From Alishewanella jeotgali KCTC 22429 (GTDB lineage: Bacteria; Pseudomonadota; Gammaproteobacteria; Enterobacterales; Alteromonadaceae), in the NCBI RefSeq assembly GCF_000245735.1, contig NZ_AHTH01000028.1, forward strand, positions 1-64,000: a DNA stretch of 64,000 bases, in the 5' to 3' direction. A model generated the notes under the pieces. The model had not been told where the DNA came from. It made no database searches and saw only the letters and a program-made list of their open reading frames with translations. A program made the translations under genes and the position numbers. Positions 17,256 through 24,430 of this stretch are shown piece by piece (position 1 is the stretch's first letter; each line of letters begins with the position of its first letter).

Positions 17256-17270
17256 TATCCTATTTTAGGA
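17256..17270. promoter_or_regulatory. Distal hipBA operator-like palindrome
   Basis: TATCCTATTTTAGGA has perfect TCCTA/TAGGA arms around TTT. It resembles the palindrome at the hipB ribosome-binding site. E. coli hipBA also has four operators, so this could be the most distant one. Confidence 0.4.
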
Positions 17271-17372
17271 AACGCAGTTGGTTTAATTTAAATTTTTGAT
17301 TTGTGCCAATATCGCTCAAGTTGCTCAAAGTCGGTTACTAGTGCATTTGTCGATGATGGTCCAGTGCTGAAA

Positions 17373-17436
17373 AAGACAAAGGCGCAGGGCAGTACGCCTT
17401 GCAACAATAAAGCCGGTTTCCGGTGCTAGCAGACAA
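17373..17436 (+). repeat. Right copy of 64-bp direct repeat flanking hipBA
   Basis: This copy differs from 15472-15535 at five bases. One change turns the TAA stop of the signal peptidase frame into TAC. Upstream, the 12-mer at 17356-17367 also matches the signal peptidase gene at 15370-15381, so this copy may be a decayed, internally deleted duplicate of that gene's 3' end. It abuts the terminator of the candidate sRNA. Confidence 0.92.
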
Positions 17437-17463
17437 AAAAAGGCCCGATTTATTCAATCGGGC
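17435..17463 (-). terminator. Strong intrinsic terminator (minus strand)
   Basis: GCCCGATT (17443-17450) pairs perfectly with AATCGGGC (17456-17463) around a 5-nt loop, and seven T residues follow on the minus strand (A-run 17435-17441). It is 194 bp past the lysR stop and more likely ends the small RNA transcript described here. Confidence 0.88.
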
Positions 17464-17537
17464 TAAGACAAGGTAGACAGGTAAGGGTAGGTTACACCCT
17501 TCAACAACTTTAACCGCTGTATTCGAATCTCGAACAC
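17435..17537 (-). ncRNA. Candidate small RNA of about 100 nt
   Basis: No open frame is present, but an independent transcription unit is predicted. The minus-strand promoter TTGTAC (17572-17567), a 17-bp spacer and TATAGT (17549-17544) place the start near 17537. Three hairpins follow: 17537-17519 (8-bp stem with one G-U pair, loop GAT), 17501-17483 (6-bp stem, 7-nt loop) and the strong terminator at 17463-17443 with a T7 tail. A hairpin with T7 at 17597-17578 may end lysR just before it. I do not recognise the family. The -35 box is weak (3/6), the -10 good (5/6). Confidence 0.55.
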
Positions 17538-17577
17538 GGGTTAACTATAAGCCGTACCGACAGGCTGTACAAACGAT

Positions 17578-17604
17578 AAAAAAACACCTGACAGGTTAAA
17601 AAAA
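17578..17604. terminator. Weak terminator after lysR
   Basis: AACACCTGACAGGTT (17583-17597) forms a short stem with one bulge, flanked by A7 on the left and A7 on the right, so a T-run follows the hairpin on the minus strand. It is 60-80 bp downstream of the lysR stop. The stem is short, so efficiency is uncertain. Confidence 0.4.
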
Positions 17605-17656
17605 TTCATCTATGGCGGCGGAACTTTGCTTCAGTGAAAAGTGGCGGAAAATGCCG

Positions 17657-18562
17657 TTAACTCGCGGGTTGCAGCGCTACTTCCGGCGTATTAAAGCTTT
17701 GCAGTACCCAGTCTATTAACAGCTTAATTTCCGGCCGCTCCGGATCCTCATTATGCTGCACCAGATAGTAACGGTCGCGGCTTAGTAAATCCTGTTCAAA
17801 CAGCTTGACCAGGGCGCCGCTGCTAAACCAGGCGTGGCTGATCGGCATCGGGATCAGCGCCACCCCCAGACCTTGCTGCGCCGCCCGGGCTACGCTAAAC
17901 ATACTGTCCAGTTGAATAATTTGTTTTGGTTGAAACTGATGATAACCGACCCGCTCTGCCCATTGGTGCCAGGCTGTGGGCCGCGCCTGATGCAGGATCA
18001 GCGGTGTTTTCTCCAGCACCCGGTAGCCTTTGCCATGCAGCTTTTGAAACAAACTGGGGTTACAGGCCGGGATATAGCTAATGGGGAACAGATCGTAAGA
18101 CAGCACATCCTGCGGCTTTTTGCCGGATAGCACCACCGACACATCGGTATATTTCGGGGTCTCACGGCGCGATTTCACCGTTTCCAGCGTCAGGTTAATA
18201 TTCGGATATTGTTCCGACCAGCCGCGCAAGCGCGGGACAAAGAGCTCACTGGCAAAGAACTCCGGCATCGAGATACTGACTTCTTGGGTGCGTTCTACCT
18301 GGCTAAACTGGTTAATGGTGTGGCTAAGTTGCTCCAGCAGCGGCTTAATGGCGTGATAAAACTGTTTACCGCTTTCGGTTAATTCAATGGCGCGGGTTTT
18401 GCGCTCAAATAAACTCAGGTTCAGGTTATCTTCCAGCTGTTTGATTTGATGGCTTACCGCAGATGGCGTCAGGTACAGCTGTTTCGCCGTTTCTTTAAAG
18501 CTAAGGCATTCTGCGGCAACGCAGAAACAGCGCAAGCCTCGCAGCGGTGTTTGCAAAGACAT
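17657..18562 (-). CDS. LysR-family transcriptional regulator
   Basis: The 301-residue regulator has an N-terminal winged helix (about 5-65; FKETAKQLYLTPSAVSHQIKQLEDNLNLSLFERKTRAIELTE split across it) and a co-inducer-binding domain (about 92-290) of the GcvA-like type. The start MSLQTPLRGLRCFCVAAE resembles GcvA/AmpR-group members. LysR proteins usually control an adjacent divergent gene, but none is divergent here: mtnD is upstream in the same direction and ends 195 bp away. The effector and targets are unknown. Confidence 0.9.
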   Translation of the reverse strand: MSLQTPLRGLRCFCVAAECLSFKETAKQLYLTPSAVSHQIKQLEDNLNLSLFERKTRAIELTESGKQFYHAIKPLLEQLSHTINQFSQVERTQEVSISMPEFFASELFVPRLRGWSEQYPNINLTLETVKSRRETPKYTDVSVVLSGKKPQDVLSYDLFPISYIPACNPSLFQKLHGKGYRVLEKTPLILHQARPTAWHQWAERVGYHQFQPKQIIQLDSMFSVARAAQQGLGVALIPMPISHAWFSSGALVKLFEQDLLSRDRYYLVQHNEDPERPEIKLLIDWVLQSFNTPEVALQPAS

Positions 18563-18702
18563 ATCAACTTACCCGGGTATCAGCATCAACGCGAAGTATA
18601 GGAAACTAGTATGACAAAATTACTGCAAGAGCTAAACCATAATTAAAAGTGATTTACTTTCAGTTGGTTAAGCTAACTTATCTAGCCCTTTTATCAGTGT
18701 TG

Positions 18703-18738
18703 CACCATTTTGCAGCATCTTACTGCGGCAAAATGGTG
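18703..18738. terminator. Long stem-loop downstream of mtnD
   Basis: CACCATTTTGC (18703-18713) and GCAAAATGGTG (18728-18738) form a perfect 11-bp stem with a 14-nt loop, 20 bp beyond the mtnD stop. No U-tract follows on the minus strand, so it may stabilise the mtnBCD mRNA end instead of terminating alone. Confidence 0.55.
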
Positions 18739-18757
18739 TCTGGTAGCGGCTTGTCGC

Positions 18758-19300
18758 CTAATCTAACAGCGGAAATTGTCGGGCCAGAGTGGTGCCAGTA
18801 AAGTGCGCCACCCAACCCGCTGGGTTATTAAACAGCCGGATAGCGGTAAAATCCGGGGCGCTGCCCATATCAAACCAATGCGGGGTATTGGCCGGCACAC
18901 TGATCAGATCATTCTGCTGGCACAACACCTGATAGACCTGCTCACCTAAATGCAGGCAGAACAAGCCCTGACCACGGACAAAAAACCGCACTTCATCTTC
19001 GCTATGGATATGCTCATCCAGAAACTTCTGCCGTAGCGCGTCCTTATCCGGATGTGCCGGGTGCAGCGAAATCACGTCCACGGTCTGATAACCTTGCTCT
19101 GCTTTTAGTCGGCTGATATCGGCGGCATAGGCTGAGAGCACCTGTTCGCTACTGCTGCTGGCGCTGACTGGTGCTGCGGCTTGCCATTGTTCAAAGCGAA
19201 TGCCCTGTTGCTGCAATTTCGCGGCGATCTCAGCGGCGTCGCTACTGCTAAATCGCGCTTGCTGGGGCTGGCTCAGGTCGAAGATTTGTAAACGGCTCAT
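18758..19300 (-). CDS. mtnD: Acireductone dioxygenase
   Basis: The 180-residue cupin metalloenzyme cleaves acireductone with O2 to 2-keto-4-methylthiobutyrate and formate (iron form). The metal ligands are visible: two histidines and a glutamate in HIHSEDEVRFFVRG (about residue 96) and the last histidine in PANTPHWFDMG (about 139). It is the third gene of mtnBCD, 15 bp after mtnC. Its keto-acid product is the substrate of MtnE, encoded divergently nearby. A nickel-bound form of the family gives an off-pathway product with CO; the metal used here cannot be told from sequence. Confidence 0.95.
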   Translation of the reverse strand: MSRLQIFDLSQPQQARFSSSDAAEIAAKLQQQGIRFEQWQAAAPVSASSSSEQVLSAYAADISRLKAEQGYQTVDVISLHPAHPDKDALRQKFLDEHIHSEDEVRFFVRGQGLFCLHLGEQVYQVLCQQNDLISVPANTPHWFDMGSAPDFTAIRLFNNPAGWVAHFTGTTLARQFPLLD

Positions 19301-19315
19301 CTAACTTTCCACCTC

Positions 19316-19993
19316 TTATTGCACCTCAATCTGATAAAAATTTTCGGCCCGCTGGTGCTGGCTGGGCGCTTGCTGCTCCCGGATCAGTTGCACTGTGGCA
19401 ATGCCAAGCTTGGCGGCGGCGTCGAGCTCGGCCGGGACATCGGATAAAAACAGCACCTGATTGGGCGGCAGCTGCAAATGCTGCAGGATAGCCGCATAGC
19501 TGGCGATCTCCTGCTTAGCGCCGATGCGGGTATCAAAGTAGCCGCTGAACAGCGGCCGCAGATCACCGGCTTCGCTGTACTGGAACAGCAGCTGTTGCGC
19601 CTGCACTGAGCCGGAGCTGTATACATAAAGTTGGATGCCCTGCTGTTGCCAGTGGCGCAGTTGCGCGGCGGCATCCGGATAAATATGGCCCTGAAAATGG
19701 CCTTGCTGATAACCATGCTGCCAAACCATGCCTTGCAGAGTTTTTAGCGGTGTCAGTTTTTTATCGGCAGCGATCCAGTCCAGCAGGGCGGCAATACAGT
19801 CGTCGGTGCTGGCGGCCGGCTGGCCCAGCAGGCGCCGGATGGCATCCAGTTCTGCTGCCACGGCCGGCTGGTGTTGCTCACGCTGAATAAAGGTCGGTAA
19901 ATGCGCTTTGGCGTACGGAAACAAGATGTCAGTGACAAAGCTGATGCGGCTGGTGGTGCCTTCAATATCGGTAATAATGGCGCGGTAGTTCAC
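19316..19993 (-). CDS. mtnC: Enolase-phosphatase E1
   Basis: The 225-residue HAD-superfamily enzyme enolises and dephosphorylates 2,3-diketo-5-methylthiopentyl-1-phosphate to acireductone. The HAD nucleophile motif appears at the start as IITDIEGTTSRISFV (about residue 6). Motif II is YVYSSGSVQAQ (about 124) and motif IV is FLSDVPAELDAA (about 186). The length is standard. It overlaps mtnB by 4 bp, so the two are translationally coupled. Confidence 0.95.
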   Translation of the reverse strand: MNYRAIITDIEGTTSRISFVTDILFPYAKAHLPTFIQREQHQPAVAAELDAIRRLLGQPAASTDDCIAALLDWIAADKKLTPLKTLQGMVWQHGYQQGHFQGHIYPDAAAQLRHWQQQGIQLYVYSSGSVQAQQLLFQYSEAGDLRPLFSGYFDTRIGAKQEIASYAAILQHLQLPPNQVLFLSDVPAELDAAAKLGIATVQLIREQQAPSQHQRAENFYQIEVQ

Positions 19994-20631
19994 GGTAAGC
20001 CTGTTAATTTAATACGTTCCAGTTCGCAGTGTATAAGAAATTCCCAACCCTCCAAATGCCTTTTTGCCTGCTCCAGGCTATGGCCCCAGGCATAAAGACC
20101 ATGGCCGCGTACCAGCAGTGCAAACGGCAAGGGTTTTTGCTGCCAGCGTTGGCGCAGCTGTTTCGCCAGGGCCGGGATATCCTGCGTATTATCAAATACC
20201 GCCAGTGGCAATAACTGCTCATGGCTTTTAATGCCAGTGATGGCTTTTTGCATCTCGTAGCCGCTAAACAGATAGCTGTCGGCCAGCGCCAGACGCGAAA
20301 ATACGGTGGCATGTACTGAGTGGGTATGCAGCACCGCTTTAATGGCCGGATCCAGCCGGTACAATTCGGCGTGCAAGGCGGTTTCTGCTGACGGAGTACC
20401 GTGCGGGCTGGATAGTTGTTCATCCTGCCAGCTTACCGGTAGCAGATCTTGTGGGCTGAGTTCGCCTTTATCTTTGCCGGAGGCGGTGACCAGGGCGCTG
20501 TTTTCGCCCTGACGAATGGAGAAGTTACCGCCGGTGGCGGGCACCCAATGCCGGCTGGCGATCCAGCGGCCAAGGCTGCAGAGCGCAATGGCGTTCGGGT
20601 TAAGCTGATGCACATGGGCTGTATTATTCAT
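19990..20631 (-). CDS. mtnB: Methylthioribulose-1-phosphate dehydratase
   Basis: The 213-residue class II aldolase-fold enzyme dehydrates methylthioribulose-1-phosphate to the diketo phosphate used by MtnC. Zinc ligands are in HTHSVHATVFSRL (about residue 103) and HGLYAWG (about 176); the acid residue is in PSAETALHAELY (about 82). It is the first gene of mtnBCD, divergent from mtnE across a gap with a MetJ-box-like array. Length is standard for the family. Confidence 0.94.
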   Translation of the reverse strand: MNNTAHVHQLNPNAIALCSLGRWIASRHWVPATGGNFSIRQGENSALVTASGKDKGELSPQDLLPVSWQDEQLSSPHGTPSAETALHAELYRLDPAIKAVLHTHSVHATVFSRLALADSYLFSGYEMQKAITGIKSHEQLLPLAVFDNTQDIPALAKQLRQRWQQKPLPFALLVRGHGLYAWGHSLEQAKRHLEGWEFLIHCELERIKLTGLP

Positions 20632-20682
20632 GCTACTGACCTGGTTATTCGCTGCGATTCGTCGCTATTTATTGCCTGACGC

Positions 20683-20699
20683 GGTTAAATATTTTAACC
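20683..20699. promoter_or_regulatory. 17-bp palindrome between mtnB and mtnE
   Basis: GGTTAAA-TAT-TTTAACC is a perfect palindrome in the divergent promoter region. It could be an operator for an unidentified regulator or the AT-rich core of a promoter. Confidence 0.5.
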
Positions 20700-20703
20700 A
20701 TTA

Positions 20704-20735
20704 AGGCGTTTATACGCTTGAGCGTTTAGATGTCT
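20704..20735. promoter_or_regulatory. MetJ met-box array between mtnB and mtnE
   Basis: Four contiguous octamers compare with the consensus AGACGTCT as follows: AGGCGTTT (6/8), ATACGCTT (5/8), GAGCGTTT (4/8), AGATGTCT (7/8). MetJ binds tandem 8-bp boxes cooperatively, so a weak-strong row like this is typical. The array lies between divergent mtnB and mtnE, and the most upstream possible mtnE start codon falls inside it. Confidence 0.65.
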
Positions 20736-20795
20736 ACACTTGAAACCTGCCAAATGATAGCATTGATGCCGGTTTTCGCAACTTTTTCAGCCCTT

Positions 20796-21944
20796 ATGTC
20801 GATAGTTTCCAAGTTACCCGCGGTGGGCACCACCATCTTCAGTCAGATGTCGCAGTTAGCGGCAGAGCAGCAAGCCATTAATTTATCGCAGGGTTTTCCC
20901 GATTTTGCTGCCGATAGCCAGCTTTTGGCCGCGCTGGCCAGGCACAGTAGCGCTGGCTTAAACCAATATGCGCCGATGCCGGGTGTTCCTTTGTTACTGC
21001 AGCAAATTGCCGCCCTGACCGCACGCTGTTATGGCCGAACTCTGGATGAGAGCCGTGAGATCACCGTCACCAGCGGCGCCACTGAGGCCTTATTTGTCGC
21101 GATCCAGATGCTGGTGCAGCCGGGTGACGAGGTACTCCTGTTTGACCCGGCATACGACAGCTATAGCCCGGCTATTCAGTTGGCCGGTGGTGTACCGGTG
21201 CATCTGCGTTTAGAGGCGCCGGATTATCGGGTTGACTGGCAGCAGGTAGCGACACGGCTCACGCCGCGTACTAAGTTGATTATCGTCAATAGCCCGCATA
21301 ATCCAACCGGAATGGTATTTAGCCATGCAGACTGGCTGGCCTTGCAGCACTTGGTTACCCAGCATGGCCTGTATTGTCTTAGCGACGAAGTTTACGAGCA
21401 TATGGTGTACGATGCGGCACCGCGGCTGAGCGCGAATTGTTTTGCGGAATTGGCGGCACGCTCGGTTATCGTGTCATCCTTTGGTAAAACCTTTCATGTC
21501 ACCGGCTGGAAACTGGGTTATGCCGTGGCGCCAGCCGCGCTGATGACAGAGTTTCGAAAAATTCATCAGTATGTCACCTTCTCCAGTTTTACGCCGGCGC
21601 AATATGCGATCGCCGAGATGCTGCGCGAACAGCCGCAGCAGGTGACCGAGTTGGCTGGGTTTTACCAGCACAAGCGCGATCAGTTCCGCCAGGCTTTAAG
21701 CGGTAGTCGGTTCAGCTTGTTACCTTGTCAGGGTACTTATTTTCAGCTGCTGGACTATAGCGCCATTGCGCCAGAGCTGGATGACCTGAGTTTTTGCCGT
21801 TATCTGACCATCGAGCATAAAGTGGCGGCGATCCCGTTGTCGGTATTTTATCAGCATGGGTCCAGTGCACGGATAATCCGGCTGTGTTTTGCCAAGCAGG
21901 ATACCACCCTGGCTCAGGCCGCGGAGGTGTTATGCCGGCTGTGA
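20796..21944 (+). CDS. mtnE: Methionine aminotransferase (2-keto-4-methylthiobutyrate transaminase)
   Basis: The PLP-dependent class I aminotransferase of about 382 residues closes the salvage pathway by turning 2-keto-4-methylthiobutyrate into methionine, probably with glutamine as amino donor. The start KLPAVGTTIFSQM, the NLSQGFPDF motif, SPHNPTGMVF, and the PLP lysine in SSFGKTFHVTGWKLGY follow E. coli YbdL closely. I chose ATG 20796: YbdL begins at the equivalent residue, and starts further up (20730) lie inside the MetJ array. No clear ribosome-binding site precedes it. The downstream omega-amidase gene overlaps by 13 bp. Confidence 0.9.
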   Translation: MSIVSKLPAVGTTIFSQMSQLAAEQQAINLSQGFPDFAADSQLLAALARHSSAGLNQYAPMPGVPLLLQQIAALTARCYGRTLDESREITVTSGATEALFVAIQMLVQPGDEVLLFDPAYDSYSPAIQLAGGVPVHLRLEAPDYRVDWQQVATRLTPRTKLIIVNSPHNPTGMVFSHADWLALQHLVTQHGLYCLSDEVYEHMVYDAAPRLSANCFAELAARSVIVSSFGKTFHVTGWKLGYAVAPAALMTEFRKIHQYVTFSSFTPAQYAIAEMLREQPQQVTELAGFYQHKRDQFRQALSGSRFSLLPCQGTYFQLLDYSAIAPELDDLSFCRYLTIEHKVAAIPLSVFYQHGSSARIIRLCFAKQDTTLAQAAEVLCRL

Positions 21945-22723
21945 TGGCACCTAAGCTAAGGGTGGCGATGCTGCAAACCGAACTGGTATGGCAGGATACT
22001 GCGGCTAACCTGCAGGCGCTGTCACGGCAACTGGCCGCCGCCCCGGCCGCAGACTTGCTGGTATTGCCGGAAATGTTTGCCAGTGGTTTTAGTATGGACA
22101 GTGCCCGTATCGCCGAGCATGAGCCCGGGCCGGCACTAAGCTGGCTTAAGCAGCAGGCTGCGCACTATCAAGGCGCCATTGCCGGTTCGCTGGCGGTTCG
22201 CACAGCTGACGGTCACTATGTGAACCGGCTGTATTTTGTCACCCCGGATGGTGCGGTACAGTCCTATGATAAACGCCATTTATTCCGCATGGCCGGTGAG
22301 CATCAGGCTTATGCGGCCGGACAGCAGCGGGTTATTGTTAACTGGCAAGGCTGGCGCATCTTGCTGCAGGTCTGTTATGACCTGCGCTTTCCGGTTTTTA
22401 GCCGCAACCTGGGCGATTACGATGCGATAATTTATGTCGCAAACTGGCCGGCGCCGCGTAGCCGTGCCTGGTGGTTATTATTGCAGGCCAGGGCGATTGA
22501 AAATCAGGCCTATGTGTTTGGTTGCAACCGGGTGGGGCAGGATGCTAATGGTCTTAATTACCGCGGCGATAGCCTGATTGCCGATTATCTGGGCCAGCCG
22601 CTGGCTGAGCTGGCGCCTGAGCAGAGCGGTATCCTTTATGCTGAGGCCGATCTGGCGGCGTTACAGCAGTTCCGGCAGCAGTTTCCGGCGCAGCTGGATG
22701 CCGATGCTTTCGAATTACGTTAG
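21932..22723 (+). CDS. mtnU: Omega-amidase, nitrilase superfamily
   Basis: The 263-residue enzyme hydrolyses alpha-ketoglutaramate, the by-product of glutamine-dependent transamination, to 2-oxoglutarate and ammonia. The Glu-Lys-Cys triad is visible in LPEMFASGFSMD (about residue 44), YDKRHLFRMAGEH (about 112) and VCYDLRFPVFSRN (about 148). It resembles E. coli YafV. Coupling to mtnE fits its role of draining the MtnE by-product. GGAGG at 21923-21927 supports ATG 21932, which overlaps mtnE by 13 bp. Confidence 0.88.
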   Translation: MPAVMAPKLRVAMLQTELVWQDTAANLQALSRQLAAAPAADLLVLPEMFASGFSMDSARIAEHEPGPALSWLKQQAAHYQGAIAGSLAVRTADGHYVNRLYFVTPDGAVQSYDKRHLFRMAGEHQAYAAGQQRVIVNWQGWRILLQVCYDLRFPVFSRNLGDYDAIIYVANWPAPRSRAWWLLLQARAIENQAYVFGCNRVGQDANGLNYRGDSLIADYLGQPLAELAPEQSGILYAEADLAALQQFRQQFPAQLDADAFELR

Positions 22724-22766
22724 TGCCACACCGCAGCGGCGGTAAGCTGGCACAGGGAGTTTAGCA

Positions 22767-23942
22767 ATGTCGCGTGCTGCACCGACTGCCGTGATCTTTA
22801 GCGGTTTCTTTATCCTCGGTAACCTGATTATTCTGTGGGGCTTGCTGCTGCCTGATTTGGCGGCAGAGCTGGCGCTATCGAAAAGCCTTAGTGGTCTGTT
22901 CTTTAGTCTGATGTCGGTTGGCACCATACTCGGTGCCGTGCTGGGCGGTAAGTATGCGCAGAAGTTTCAGTTTTTAAAGCTGTTCGCGGCACTGGCGCTG
23001 TTATCCGCCTGTTGGTTACTACTGATCTCGCTGGTTAACGACTGGCGCTATTTACTGCTGCTGATCACTCTGATCGGCATGACCTATTCCATTATGTTTA
23101 CCATTGGCCATACGCTGATCGCCCGCTTATTTGCTAACCGCAGGGCGGCGATGATGGGACTGATGGACTTTATGTTTAGTCTTGGCACCCTTACCGCGCC
23201 CCTGTGGGTGGTACTGCTGTTCCGCTACCTGGATGACTGGCGCTGGCCGCTACGGATCCTTGCTTTTGGCCTGCTTGTTATTGCCTGTTACAGCTACTGG
23301 GCGGCTTCAAGGTTACCGGCTTTGGCGCAGCCGGCGCGTAGCGGCGCCAGAAGTTTGTCTTACACGGCATTATTACGCCAGCCACTGTTTTTACTGCTAC
23401 TGCTGGTGATGATTGGATATGGCGCGGCGGAGTGGGGCCAGGGTAACTGGTTTGTCAGCTATGCGGTAACCGGCCTCGGTTTACAGGCAGAGCAAAGCCG
23501 GTTACTGCTGGCCTGGTTTACTGGCGGTATGGTGCTGAGCCGGCTGGGCTTTGCGCTGCTGCTGCGCTGGCTAACGGCAAGCCAGTTGTTACTGCTATTA
23601 GGTATCCTGACCGTCAGTGGTGCTTTGTTGGTAAAGCTGGGAGCGACCGTTGCGCTGCTCGGGGTAGGAAATTTATTGCTGGGTCTGGGGATTGGTGCCA
23701 TTTTCCCGTTGATGCTGGCTACGGTGATGGATCTGGATAGTGACAATGGCCCGGTACTGTCCGGTATTGCCAGCATTGGCAGTGCGGTTGGTTTCCAGTT
23801 TGCCGGACTACTAACCGGGCTTTGGGCCGAGCAAGCCGGCATCGTTAATGCGTTCTGGCTGGTGCCACTGGCCAGTTTCTGGTTATTGCTGACCCTGCTC
23901 GTGTTTTGTCGACTGCTGGCGGCACGCGTAAGCAGGGCTTGA
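22767..23942 (+). CDS. Major facilitator superfamily transporter
   Basis: The 391-residue protein has about 12 transmembrane helices in two halves. An MFS loop lies between helices 2 and 3 (GGKYAQKFQFLK), with a central charged linker (about 190-205). It most resembles fucose-permease-like or CynX-like MFS members. It lies 43 bp after mtnU and overlaps or adjoins cytidine deaminase, so the substrate may be a nucleoside or a methylthio-compound. That is inference from position only. The length is normal. Confidence 0.82.
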   Translation: MSRAAPTAVIFSGFFILGNLIILWGLLLPDLAAELALSKSLSGLFFSLMSVGTILGAVLGGKYAQKFQFLKLFAALALLSACWLLLISLVNDWRYLLLLITLIGMTYSIMFTIGHTLIARLFANRRAAMMGLMDFMFSLGTLTAPLWVVLLFRYLDDWRWPLRILAFGLLVIACYSYWAASRLPALAQPARSGARSLSYTALLRQPLFLLLLLVMIGYGAAEWGQGNWFVSYAVTGLGLQAEQSRLLLAWFTGGMVLSRLGFALLLRWLTASQLLLLLGILTVSGALLVKLGATVALLGVGNLLLGLGIGAIFPLMLATVMDLDSDNGPVLSGIASIGSAVGFQFAGLLTGLWAEQAGIVNAFWLVPLASFWLLLTLLVFCRLLAARVSRA

Positions 23943-23998
23943 CCGGCGACGGATTCGCGGCAACACTATATGCCCATTGGTTAACCGGGTTTCAAATA

Positions 23999-24430
23999 GT
24001 GAAACAACTCGATTGGGCAGCCCTGCAACAGGCTGCCAAAGATGCCGCCGCGCAGGCTTATGCGCCCTATAGTCAGTTTCCGGTTGGTGTGGCAGTACTG
24101 GCTGAAAATGGTCAGATCTTCACCGGCTGTAATGTTGAAAACGCTTCCTACGGCGGTACGGTTTGCGCCGAGCGTAATGCCATCGCCGCCGCCGTGGTGG
24201 CCGGCCAACGTCGCTTTCAGGCGTTAATGGTATATACCCCGCAAACGAAACTTACACCGCCCTGCGGTATTTGCCGGCAGGTGATCGCCGAATTCTTTTT
24301 ACCAGACAGTCCGATCGCCAGTTGTAATCATTTAGGCCAGCAACAGAGCTGGAGTTTGCAGCAATTATTGCCGGATGCGTTTACGCCAACCTATCTGGCA
24401 GCCAGCACAAAAATTGAAAAGGATGTATAA
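23999..24430 (+). CDS. cdd: Cytidine deaminase, short tetrameric type
   Basis: The enzyme of about 143 residues deaminates cytidine and deoxycytidine to uridine and deoxyuridine in pyrimidine salvage. The zinc and catalytic motifs are TVCAERNAIAAAV (about residue 57) and PPCGICRQ (about 90), and CNVENASYGG lies between substrate residues. It is the short form (Bacillus type), not the 294-residue E. coli form. No ATG occurs at a suitable place. GTG 23999 gives a standard N-terminus (VKQLDWAALQQAA), but a TTG at 23906 inside the MFS gene cannot be excluded. It is directly followed by deoA. Confidence 0.88.
   Translation: MKQLDWAALQQAAKDAAAQAYAPYSQFPVGVAVLAENGQIFTGCNVENASYGGTVCAERNAIAAAVVAGQRRFQALMVYTPQTKLTPPCGICRQVIAEFFLPDSPIASCNHLGQQQSWSLQQLLPDAFTPTYLAASTKIEKDV

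Noticed and set aside
15472..17436. Integron attC sites as an explanation for the hipBA flanking repeats
   Set aside because: No GTTRRRY/RYYYAAC core pair with an imperfect palindrome was seen, and there is no integrase. The repeats are plain direct repeats.
17519..17537. tRNA T-arm look-alike (TTCGAATC) in the sRNA candidate
   Set aside because: The stem pairs around a 3-base loop, not the 7-base T-loop, and no acceptor or anticodon arm can be placed.
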